Assembly (NCBI GenBank): GCA_019925105.1
Contig: JAHGAU010000013.1
Span: 62,001-126,000, forward strand
Reading direction: 5' to 3'
Length of the DNA: 64,000 nucleotides
Source of the DNA: Niebla homalea
Taxonomy: Eukaryota > Ascomycota > Lecanoromycetes > Lecanorales > Ramalinaceae
Part shown: positions 51,656 through 62,411 of the stretch, one piece after another
Layout of the letters: every line of letters begins with the position of its first letter
Numbering within the stretch: position 1 is the stretch's first letter
The notes under the pieces: generated by a model
Told to the model about the DNA's origin: nothing
Databases searched by the model: none
Seen by the model: the letters and a program-made list of their open reading frames with translations, nothing else
Made by a program: the position numbers and the translations under genes

Positions 51656-53284
51656 TTTACCTAATAGTAATAATGCGTTATATCGGAAAGGTCCGTTTAT
51701 TGACCTTATGAAGAGCCTTAATTTAACGGCTGACTTATAAAGGTTTAAATTCCTTCCTTAAAGATTTATTCCTAATAGTTTTCTTTTTACTTTTCCTTTA
51801 TAAAGAGTAAGTGGTTATATTGTTAAATTTAAAATAATTTATATACGTAATAATTTTATTACGTATAAAGGGAACCCGTTTAATACTTATATTATTATAT
51901 AATATAATCGCTTTTTAAACTTATAAAATAAATAAGCAGCTTATTATTTTTTTATATATTTTAAAAGTTAATTCTTTAAGGATATTATTTATATATTAAA
52001 GTTATAAACTAATTATTTTTTATTTTATTTTAAGCTTATATATTAAAACCAGATTTCTATCTTTTTATTAATAAAGTTTAATATTAAGGAACCTAGGAAT
52101 TTAATAAATTTTTTTAAGTTAATATAGAATCGGATTTAAATTTATATTTATAATACGCTTATAAGCCCTTAATCTTACCTTTTAAAGAAAATAAAGTTTA
52201 TATAATATAGACGTAATCCGTATTATAATTAAAGTTTAAGGAGAAAATTATAAAAACGTCTTTAATTTACTTTTAAAGCTCCTTAATACTTTTACCTTTA
52301 TATTTAAGGAACATAAAGATTTTAATATAATTATAAGATTTTTTTCTTTAAACTCTTAATTTAAGCTTTATTTATAGTTTATTTATAAATATTTAACAAT
52401 ATAAACTTATAATTATTAATAATTAAATAAAGTATTTTAATCCGTATTATACGGTTTAATAATGATTTATATATATTTTAAAAGTTTATAAAATAAGCCT
52501 CCGATATTCGTTTATCTAAATAAATAAGCCGTTTATAAAACTTTATTTTATGAAACTTAATTTAATAAATTATTTTATTTAACTTTTCTTCCTTCTATAT
52601 AACGGTAATATAAAGGCCTTATTCCTCCTTATTATAGTATACGTTTATAAAGGATATTTATTTTAAAAAAGGAAGGTTTTATTCCGGGGGAGTAAATATA
52701 ACGGACTTAAATCGTTATCTTTAACGTTTTTATTCTTAAGGAAAATTTAATATAAACTTAAACCGTATTTATTTTTACTTATAAAAAAAAGGCGTAACGG
52801 ATTCGGATTAAAATATTTAATATTAATTTTTATCGTTAACGGTTACGGACTTTAATTTAAATAAAAACTTAAAAAAGATTTTTTAAATTTAAAAGATAAA
52901 AAATACGGTACCTTCTTTTTTAAGTCGAATTCTTTAACGTAAAATATTAAGATTTATTATATTAATAAATATAATTTAAGTACGGGAAGTATATAGTTTT
53001 CTCCCCTTTTAATTACGCGTATGATTTAATATTTCGGATTATTACCCTTTAAAAAGGTTAATAGTAATTAAAATATTAAGCTAGATATATATTTAAAACT
53101 TAAGGGTAATATAATAATATAAAATATATATATAGCCTTAATAAATAATATATTTAATAAGTAAATTAATTATTAAAGAAGTAAAAGGAAAAGTAGGAAG
53201 GATAGGTATTAAGTATTCCTATGGCCCAGCTACGCTAGGGTCACGAGGTAAGCACTAACCCCTATGTTGTTTCCTACCATAACA
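51656..53284 (-). mobile_element. Gypsy-1 minus-strand copy, right piece with 5' LTR
   Basis: It matches in reverse complement the plus-strand copy at 44219-45849. It contains the 5' LTR (53074-53284) and the gag region. The left edge is the TTTAC target of the plus-strand insertion, corresponding to GTAAA at 45845-45849 in the plus copy. With the two other pieces it makes one element split by two insertions. The base pairs next to the right end are CTAAG (53285-53289), the expected target duplication, whose partner is lost because the left end is truncated. Confidence 0.9.
53074..53284 (-). repeat. Gypsy-1 (-) 5' LTR
   Basis: 211 bp in reverse complement. The outer right end is unmutated (CACTAACCCCTATGTTGTTT on the plus strand); the inner left end is TA-converted. 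Confidence 0.92.
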
Positions 53285-53585
53285 CTAAGGCCCAAATCGA
53301 CAGGACTATTAAGTAATTATAGTAATAATAAAAGCCGTTACGATACTGGCGGAGCAATAATACGGCTCTTAAAATATCTAAGCTATCGTTACTAAGGCTT
53401 ACTAATTGCTGAGCGCAGTAGTAAGCATATAAGCCGGGCTTATAACCTGTTAAAATAATAGGGTATAACTTACTTAGTTAAGTACTATATAAAGTGCTAA
53501 GCGATATCTATCTATAAGAAGTCCAGGAAGTAGGCTAGCCCCCTTTTGGTAATAGCCGAGGTCTTTGCCTTCTGCACTTCTGACA
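53285..53585 (-). mobile_element. Copia-2 fragment: 5' LTR and leader
   Basis: The LTR (53448-53585, 138 bp, TGTTAAAATAATAGGG to CTTCTGACA) and about 160 bp of leader (53285-53447) match the right end of the complete Copia-2 (about 43425-43720). The primer binding site complement CCGGGCTTATAACC is at 53434-53447. The rest of this copy was displaced by the minus Gypsy-1 insertion at 53284/53285 and is not found on the other side. The LTR abuts Copia-3 integrase sequence at 53586. Confidence 0.9.
53434..53447 (-). other. Primer binding site of the Copia-2 fragment
   Basis: The element strand reads GGTTATAAGCCCGG, identical to the Copia-1 site and adjoining the 5' LTR. Confidence 0.72.
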
Positions 53586-54365
53586 TAAACCTAAATAAAC
53601 CACCCCCAAAAGAAGACCCCTACTTATACTATATAATTTATAAAATAAAGAATAAACCTTATAAGTACCTTATTCGGCCGGGACATTTTTATATAAACTT
53701 TATCCATACCGATATTATAAGACCTATTAATTATAAAGGGACGAAAATATACGTAGTTACTTATCTTAACGATTATATTAAATATTCTACGGTTAAAATT
53801 ACCAATATTAAAGAAAATATTTATAAACCTCTTAAACGATTCCGTAAAATATATAAGTATTCTAAGTCTCGTATTTACCGTATTTGGTCGGATAATAAAC
53901 TTAATATTAATGCTTTCGCTTAATAATATACCCAATTAAATATTACGTAAAAGCCTATTATTTATAAAACCCCTTAATAAAATAACGCCTTAAAGAAACT
54001 CGGTTAAACCTTAATAATAATAAGAAGAATTATACTTTTAAATACCGGTTTAAAATTTAAGGACCATTAAATATAAGTTATCCGGGCTATTATTTACTTA
54101 CGTAATTAATCCTTTATAACGGATTAAAATAAAATACCTTATAAGTTACTTACCGGGGTTAAGCTTTACCTGTATAATATTTAAAAACTTAAAATTAAAG
54201 GCTATTATATACATTGTAAACCCGTTATCGGCTTTAATAAAAAGGAACCTTAAGTTAAATTAAGTATTTTAATCGGTTTTTAAGGGGAGTATTAATAATA
54301 TATATTATTCTATAATAATAACCGGGTTATTTTGGTCTTTCGGGTTACTTAACGTAAAAAGAAGG
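53586..54365 (+). pseudogene. Copia-3 integrase fragment
   Basis: A plus-strand frame stays open to 53923, the best preserved coding stretch in the window. It reads FYINFIHTDIIRPINYKG, then YVVTYLNDYIKYSTV, then PLKRFRKIYKYSK and RIWSDNKLN. These match the Copia integrase core: 'HTDL.GP', the 'Y..T..DDYSRY' block, 'F..F' and 'LRSDNG.E'. Catalytic Asp residues survive in HTD and SDN, while the DDY pair reads NDY. After 53923 the same gene continues in degraded form with LTGVKLYLYN-like text (about 54147-54176). The open frame's apparent start at 53546 lies inside the abutting Copia-2 LTR, so its first 15 codons are not integrase. The 3' continuation is cut by Gypsy-2 at 54366. Confidence 0.85.
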
Positions 54366-54698
54366 TGTTAGCAGCTAGCGCCACCTCTGCGCCGGCGCCA
54401 TAGTGGTGCGCCATACTGCTGCGCTAAGGTAGGCCGTTAGGCCTTGGCAAAGGGCCTTGGTAACGGCCTTGGTATATATTATTTATAAGCCGTAGCTTAA
54501 TAGGCGTAAAGCGGGGTAATTATTATTTTTACTTTAAGTAAAAATTATACCCCAGTTTTTTCTAAGTTCTTTAAGAATTAATCTTATTATTAATTTACTT
54601 ATTAAAGTAATACTTAAGTATTTAAACCGTAACGTTATATTTTTTATATTTACCTTTATTAATCCCGCCGGCGTACCGTTAACGGAATTAATTTAATA
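54366..54698 (+). repeat. Gypsy-2 5' LTR
   Basis: 333 bp. The first 115 bases are GC-rich and unmutated (CGCCACCTCTGCGCCGGCGC); the inner two thirds are TA-converted. Confidence 0.94.
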
Positions 54699-54739
54699 TT
54701 TTAATTCTTCTTCCTTATTAAGGAGAAGGCTTAACGTTA

Positions 54740-57700
54740 TTATTATAATAAATACTTAATTAACTTAATAAACCTTAAAATAAAAAAGCAATATTTATTT
54801 TTCGGTTAAGAATCCTTTTATTATAATTAAGTAAATTAAAACGGCGGAGCGCCGCTATAATATTATAACTTAATAAGCTTAACTTTTAAAACTATAATTT
54901 AAAGTTAACCAGCTTAAAGCCGAGAATTATACTTATTAAGAATATATATTTAACCGCGTTAATACGTAATATAAAAGTTTATATTCCGGGACTTTTTCCT
55001 ATGTTAACCTTATTATTAAGCTTTATATTAATAATATATTATTAATAACTTTTATTTTATCCCGTAAAAATAAATCCTTTTATCCGGAAAAATTTAAGTT
55101 ATATTAAAATAAATCTAAAAGTAAATATTAAACGTAATTTATTAACTTAAAAAGATAATTTATATTTTATCTTAAGTATTTCTTTATTAAAAAAAAAAGT
55201 AATTTTTTATTTAAGGTTTATTTCTCGTAAAATCTTTAATTTACCGGATAAGGAAATTAATAAAATAAATTATTAAAAACTTAAGGATAAATTCTTAAAC
55301 TTAATAATTAATCCGGAGAACCGTTAATTTATTTATTATAAGCGGTTTAAGGATATTAAGTAATACTTTAATTAAAAAATAATATAATTTTATAATACTT
55401 TAAAGATTATAAAAAAAACTTATTATTATTATTAAATAAATTTTATATTTATATATTTTTTATAAAGTTTTTACCAGAATTTAAAATTAAAATCCTTATA
55501 ATTAATAAAGTATTAAGAATCCGGGACGATATCGTAATAATAGTAATTATATAAAAGAATAATTTAAAGCGTATTATTAATAATAATTAAAAAGTTAATA
55601 AAAATAAATCCCTTAAAAATAAGATATTTAAATTTAATTTTAACGGCTTAAAGCCGGCGTATATCTTTATTAAAATTAATTTTTATAATTAAAAGTATAA
55701 AATTATACTTAAAAACTTTAATGCCGCCCTTAAAGTAAATAAAAACGTTAAATATTATATATATTACGGAAAGGGTTATTATATATTTAATTACTTTACT
55801 GTCTTATAAAATAAGGTCTTAATAATAAACGTAAAATCCCGTAAAAGGATAATACGTTAAAAAACGATAAAGTTCCGGTAATACCTTAAGGTTAAAGTTA
55901 ATAAAAAGATAATTAAAAATATACCTAATTTTTATTATTAAAAATTAAATGAATTTTTAAGATAATCCTTAATTATTAAGTATATTAATTAATATTAAAG
56001 CTTAAATAAATTAAATTTTATAAATATATATAGTTTAATAAAATTTATAATTAACCCCCGCCGTTTTATTATAAGCGGTTTTTCTTAATAATAAGCAGAT
56101 TTTTTATTATAACGTTTATTAATTATAATATTATTTAATTAATAATTAAGGGCAATAAAAATAATATAAAATATTCTTTTATATTATTAATTAAAAAGGT
56201 TTAAATATAATCCTTAATTTATTAACTTTACATACCTTATAAATAACGATTAATCCGGCGGCGGATAAATAATACTTTAAGGTTAATTCTTATAAATTAT
56301 AGATTAATAACGTTTATAATTTTAATTAAAGTTTAACGGAAATTAATAAGGTTTTTATAGTTATTTATATAGGTATAATAACGGAGCGCTTAAAAGTACC
56401 GTAAATCCTTTAAGGTAATTTAACGTATATAAGTATTATAAAAGACTTTATTAATCAGAATATCTTAAAGGAGTTAAGTAAATATATAAATATCTTTTTT
56501 AATAATATAATTAATACCTTACTTAAATTAAAATAAAAAGATTATATTATTAATTTAAACGGTAAAAAGCTATTATATAATCCCTTATATAATTTATTTT
56601 GGATAAAGTTAACGGAATTCCGGTAGTATCTTAAGGATATTATAATCCGGGGTTGGATTTATTACTTAATATTACTTATAAACGCCCCGATCCTTTTTAT
56701 ACTTAAGAAGGATAACGGCTTTTATCTCTATATTAATTATTATAGATTAAATATAATTATAATTAAAAATTAATACTTATTACCCTTAATTATTAAGACT
56801 CTTAACCGGTTAAATAACTTTAAACGGTTTATTAAGTTAAACCTTAAGGATACTTATTACCGGTTACGGATTAAGTCCGGCGATAAATAGAAAACGGTAT
56901 TTTATACGTATTATAGTTACTTTAAATATCTCGTTATATTATTTAAATTAATTAACGCCCCGGCGATTTTTTAAATTTATATTAACCGTATCCTTATTAA
57001 CCTTATTAATATAACTTATATAGTTTACTTAAATAATATTTTAATATTTAATAAGAATCCGGCGGATTATTAATATTATATTTAATAAGTCCTTAAGCGA
57101 CTTTATTAATTTTAACTTTACGTTAATTTCAAAAAGTATTAATTTAATATTATTTAAGTGGAATTCTTAAGGTTTATTATTTCTATTAAAGGGATTCAGA
57201 TAAATTAGAAGTATATCCAAATTATTAAGGATTAATTTACCCTAAAAACTTATTGGGAAGTATAAATCTTTTTAAGCTTTATAAATTTTTATTATTATTT
57301 TATTTATAAATATTTAAGGATAATTAAGCCTTTAATTAGTCTACTTAAGGGCAATAAAAAAAAGAAAAAGGTTAACTTATTAAAATAGAATAATACGGCT
57401 AATACGGCGTTCTGTCGGCTCCGCAAAATATTTATTAACGCGTTATTACTCCGTTATTTTAACTTAAAACGGAAAATATAAGTAAAAATAAATATATCTA
57501 ACTTTATTATCGTAAATATCTTATCTTAATAATTTAAGGAAAGTTATTAACGCTTAATTACGTATTAATCCAGAAAAATAATTTTTATTAAATAAAATTA
57601 TAAGATATATAATTAAAAACTCCTTATTATCGTTATAACGTTTAAGTAATAACGGTATTATTTAAAAGGGAACTTTAAAGTTATTTAAGTATAAATAGAT

Positions 57701-59510
57701 TATAATAACCTTTAAGGGTTTATAAAATAACCGGCATTAAGCCCGTATTAAGTTAAATAAGCCTTAAAATTTATTAATTATAACTTTAAAGTATTTTATC
57801 GTTAAGGCAAAATAAACCCTATTAATCCTTTATTAAAACGTTTCAACTATAAAGGAATCTTACCTTTTAATATTATTTTATTATTTATTTTATAAAATAA
57901 ATTTATATTTTAATCCGATAAGTTAATAAAACGTTAGCGGACGGCGGTTATTAATTATTAATTATTATTTACTTTAAGAAATATTTAAGTTATTATCCCG
58001 TAAAAAGAGATTTAATAATTATTTAAAGGGCCTTATAAGGAATTTAAGTTAATTAAGTTATTTATTAAGGATTTATAGGTTAACGATACGTTTATATATA
58101 AGATTAAAAACGATAATATAGTATTAATGTATTTTTATTAAAATCGTAATAATACTTAGAAATTTAATCTTAATAACCTTATTACTTATAAGGGTTATAT
58201 ATATATCCCCCGGGATAAAGCGGTTAAAAAAAAGCTGATTAATAAGTATTATAATAATCCGTTAATAAGCTACTTTAAAGCCGAAAAGATTTATAAGTTT
58301 TTAGCCTATAAATATTATTAAAATAGCTTAAAGGCTTAAATTAATAATTATATTAAAATATACGATATTTATTAAAGGATTAAAATACTATATTACCGCT
58401 TTTACGGCGAGCTTACTTTATTCTTTTAACTGATTATACCCTGGAAAGAACTTAATATAGACTTTACTATTAACTTATCCGTAAGTAAAATTAAGGGTAA
58501 CGTTTATAATTCGATTTTAATAATTGTAAATAAATATATAAAGATATATAAATACTTCCCCGTTATAAAATAAATTAATATTATTATATTAACGGATTTT
58601 TTTTTTAAAAAAAATCGTATTATACTATAATATACTGGTTAAAATCGTAATTAACCGGGGATCTTTATTTATTAATAAATTTTAAGGTTTAATATATTAT
58701 TATATAAAGATAAAGCGTAAATTAAATACCGCTTTTTACCCGTAAACGGATAATTAAATAAAGCGTTAAAATTAAGGTTTTAAATAGTATTTAAAGACCT
58801 TTATTAGCTTTAAGTAAATAAATTAAATAGGGTTATTTTTTTTAATTAAATTTACTTATATAAACTCGGAATACTTAACTTTAAACTATAGTCTTTTTAT
58901 AACGATATATAGTTATAATCTAGATATTTATTTTAAACTTAAAAATAAACCTATAGAAAAAGAGATACCTATAATAAAAAATAAAGTTAAAATATTATAT
59001 AAAATACAATTAATATTAACGGATTAATAACGTTATATTATTAAATTAACTGAAAAAACGTATAATAAAAAATATAAGTTAAAGTTATATAACGTTAATA
59101 ATTTAATAATATTAAATATTAAAAACCTTAAGTTAAAGTAATTAAGTAAAAAGCTTACGCCTTAATTTATAAGACTCTTTAGAATTAATAATAAAATTAA
59201 AACGTAAACGTATTGCTTATTCTTTTTTATTATTTATTAAATTTACCCTATTATTTATATTTTTTTTTTAAAGTTTTATTATATTTATATTAACGATTAA
59301 ACGGTAAAAACTATAATATAAGTATCCGAATTAATTAATAATAAAGAGGAATAAGTAATTAAAGAAATTATTAATAAGGTTAAGAATAAAAAAGGTATTT
59401 AATATTAGGTTAAGTAAATTAATTAAGGCTTTAAATATAATTAATAAGTACCGGAAGTAGATTTAAAGTATTCCTAGGAATTATAAAAATAATATAACGA
59501 GATAATACGG
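54740..59510 (+). pseudogene. Gypsy-2 gag-pol with chromodomain, RIP-inactivated
   Basis: A gag zinc knuckle is visible as YYIYYGKGYYIFNY (about 55752-55792), where the Cys and His of CX2CX4HX4C have become Tyr, the expected RIP change. The reverse transcriptase catalytic block reads VYLNNILIF (about 57023-57050), YLDD with both Asp to Asn. Integrase shows a GDLYLLINF-like 'SDRG..F.S.F' segment (about 58660) and TAFYP followed by TDN.IKR (58727-58765), the HPQTDGQTER motif. A chromodomain follows at about 59345-59500 (EEIIDKV-like start, QVKQI, then VPEVDLKYSQEL), marking a chromovirus. No frame is intact. Confidence 0.88.
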
Positions 59511-61684
59511 AGTAAAAGGAAACGTAAATAAGGTTATAACGCCATAATAACGGAGGTTATATATATAGTTAATAATTATATATATAATTAATATTATAAT
59601 TACCTAGTCTTTATACGTTATTCTTCCGTAAGATTATTAGAGTTTAAGCTTTAATTAATAACTTTACCTATTACGGATATTATATATATAAATAAGTTAA
59701 CGTTATGGAAACGATTATCTTTATTATAATATTATAATTAATAAAAGTGGCTTTAATAATAACCGCGATAATACCGAAAATAAAGAAACGTAAACGTTAA
59801 ATTATAAACGCTTAACGTATTATTAAGTTAAGAATATTAAATAAATAAAGTTATTAAAATAATAAAAGATCGATAAATATATTTATTAAGGTTATATTAA
59901 CGCTCCGGTAACTTTTATAATATTATCCGCTATATTGTTTTTAATAATATATAAATTATAAGTGCTTAACGTTTAACGTTATTAACTTTAAATATTTAAC
60001 GTTAAATTCTAATAATATTAACGTATAAAAATAAAAAAATAATTTATAATTCTATATTAATATAAGCTTTTTCCCCCTATAAATAAGTTAATAAGGTTAA
60101 GGATAAATATAGGGGTATTATATTTTTTTTATTTTTTTTATCTTTTTCTTTTCCGTTTTCTTTTCCGTTTTAATTAAAGGTTTTTCTTTAATATTATTTA
60201 TCGGAAAGGCTCTTTAACTTAATTTTAAGGTATTACTCTTAAAAATTAAGGTTAACCCTTTTAACGGCGCCGTTAAGGAAGGTATAACCTCCTTTTTTTT
60301 TTCTTTAAATAAGTTAAAGCCCGTATCTCCCTCTTTTTTTTTATTTTCTAGGTTATTAAATATTATAAGTTCAAGGTTTACTCTCTTTACCCCGGATATA
60401 AAGTCGGGAAATAAAAAGTAACTCCTTAATAAAGTCGACTCTTATAAAGGGCCCGGACCCCCCGTATTAAGCCGATTTAACTATTAAATATTAACGTTAT
60501 TATTTCGTTATTAAATTATAATTTATTTATTTACTTTTTAAACCGGATAATTTCTTTTTCTATTACCTTAATATAAGTAACGAATGCCTTTTTTTTAATC
60601 TAAAGGATTAATACCTTTTTTTTAATTTCCAGGGTAACTTAACGGAATATATACTCCGTTTAATTAACGGTAATTAACGTTTAACCAATATTTAACCGGA
60701 AGACTTTAAAATTCCAAAGGATTTCATTATACTTCCGTATATACCAGGCTTACGCTTTAATAGACCGCGTACCGATCGACCGATACTTACGTATTTATTA
60801 AGTTATTTAAGGTTATAGTTAATCCGGGAATTATATATATATTAAAATAATAACGGTCCGACGGCATTAAGGATACTTACGGGAAAATAACGGGAAGGAT
60901 ATCGTTTATTACGATATTTACGATAAGGTAAAAAACCCTACCGGTATAAAAGTTTATCCTATAAGAAATAAATTAAGTAAAGCGTTATTATATATATTAT
61001 TAATATTATATTTATATTTTTATTAACGAAACGTTATTACGTATATATTATATTACTTAAAGATTAAGGTAAACTTATATATTTTATTAAGAAATAAAAA
61101 TAAACAGACTATTAACGTAAATAAAATATTTACGTAATATTAGCGTTACTTACTATAATAATAATATAGATAACGAAGGTATATAGCTATACGTATATTA
61201 ACTTATAAATACTTATATAAACCCTTAATATATTATACTTATAAGAGTAATTAAAATTATTAAAAAGAAAAAAAGAAGTTTAAAATAAAATAAAAACCTT
61301 ATTATAATCACGCGTTATTTCTACGATAGTATATACCTTTATTATAGCGTAATAAACTAATAATAAAGCCTTAAGTAACTATTAATTAATACCGTAAAGA
61401 CTCTTTTTTTATTTACCTTTTTTTATTGGGTTTTATAAAGGGGTTTTTAATAAGCTCTATAAATTACGTTAATTACTTATTAGCGCAAAGTACCCTTATT
61501 ATATTATTATTGGATAGATATTATTATACTTACGTATATACCTAAGGACTCTTTTCTTTTTACCCTTTTTTTACTAGGTTTAATAATAGGTTTTTAATAA
61601 GTTTTATATTTAACCAGCTTTACGCTAATATCTTAAATATATCTTTTTATGCCTTAAAGATTAACATATAAAAAAGGAAATAAT
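59511..61684 (-). other. Gypsy-2 region between chromodomain and 3' LTR, with an antisense frame
   Basis: The 2.1 kb past the chromodomain holds no further pol domain. On the minus strand a frame of about 280 codons reads from roughly 60960 to 60100 with TAA/TAG stops in Gln/Trp-compatible positions. Pieces are RKYNEILWNFKVFRLNIG (about 60695-60750), TEYIFR, EKEIIRFKK and GGYTFLNGAVKRVNLNF (about 60238-60290), ending in a Lys/Glu/Gly-rich stretch. It has the look of a charged, partly helical protein. I recognise no family. It may be an antisense accessory gene or a separate remnant. Confidence 0.4.
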
Positions 61685-62017
61685 TATTAATAACTAACGT
61701 TACCTCTATACCGGTATTATAATAATACGTTATATTACTGCGTTAAGGTAGGCCGTTAAGCTTTAGTAAAGGGCCTTAATAACGGCCTTAATATATATTA
61801 TTTATAAGCCGTAGCTTAATAAGCATAAAGCGGGATAGTTATTACCTTTACCTTAAATAAAGGTTATACCTTAGTTCTTTCTAAGTTCCTTAAGAATTAA
61901 TTTTATTATTAATTTACTTATTAAAGTAATACCCAAGTATCCAGACCGTAACGTCACGTCTTCTATACCTACCTTTACTAGTCCCGCCGGCGTGCCGCCA
62001 GCGGAGTCAGTCTAACA
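61685..62017 (+). repeat. Gypsy-2 3' LTR
   Basis: 333 bp. The inner left part is RIP-altered; the last 80 bases are unmutated (GTGCCGCCAGCGGAGTCAG). Confidence 0.94.
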
Positions 62018-62259
62018 GAAGGATACTCCGGAAACTATAAGTCCTACAGTAAAAGGGGAAAAATATAGTTAAAAAAAATAAACTCATATTAATAATTTAT
62101 TAATTCTATTTAAATAAACGGAAACAAACTTTTTTATAGTGATTTTATTTTACTTTATTCCCCGTTTTTACTTTATTCTATATCCGTAACCCTTTAAAGT
62201 AATATCCTTTAAGGCAATATCGTTTTCCTTAAGGTTATATATTTTTTTATTTTTAATTT
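62018..62259 (+). other. Right flank of Gypsy-2, probable Copia-3 continuation
   Basis: It starts with the GAAGG duplication and should be the continuation of the integrase-side Copia-3 sequence interrupted at 54365. The first 60 bases are weakly mutated. The reading (EGYSGNYKSYSKRGK) is not diagnostic, so the assignment rests on the duplicated target. It ends at a new LTR. Confidence 0.5.
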
Positions 62260-62411
62260 TGTTGAAAGTACTCACATTAATTACCCGGCAGTCGGGTAGA
62301 TTAGATATGATCCGAAGCTAGACCCGATTGGGATAGCTGGGATATAGGAGTATTTAATTATACTTTTATACTTAAGAAATAATTAAGTAACTTATATTTT
62401 ATATTTTAAGA
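62260..62411 (+). repeat. Copia-4 5' LTR
   Basis: About 152 bp, weakly mutated on the outer side. The end is inferred from the adjoining primer binding site, as the second LTR lies outside the window. Confidence 0.72.

Larger units (their letters stand above)
54366..62017 (+). mobile_element. Complete Ty3/Gypsy chromovirus, Gypsy-2 (7652 bp)
   Basis: Two 333-bp LTRs (54366-54698 and 61685-62017) flank the body: TGTTAGCAGCTAGCG or its RIP form TATTAATAACTAACG at the start, CTAACA or its RIP form at the end. The target duplication GAAGG lies at 54361-54365 and 62018-62022. A purine tract (AAAAAAGGAAATAAT) precedes the 3' LTR. Plus-strand order is gag with zinc knuckle, reverse transcriptase, integrase, chromodomain, then 2.1 kb before the LTR. 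It is inserted in the Copia-3 remnant. Confidence 0.95.

Noticed and set aside
53546..53585. The ATG at 53546 as the start of a protein
   Set aside because: The first 13-15 codons lie in the abutting Copia-2 LTR. The integrase homology begins beyond the junction, so this is a chance read-through across an insertion boundary.
53624..53935. Open minus-strand frame of 103 codons
   Set aside because: It is the shadow of the Copia-3 integrase frame on the plus strand, which has clear family motifs.
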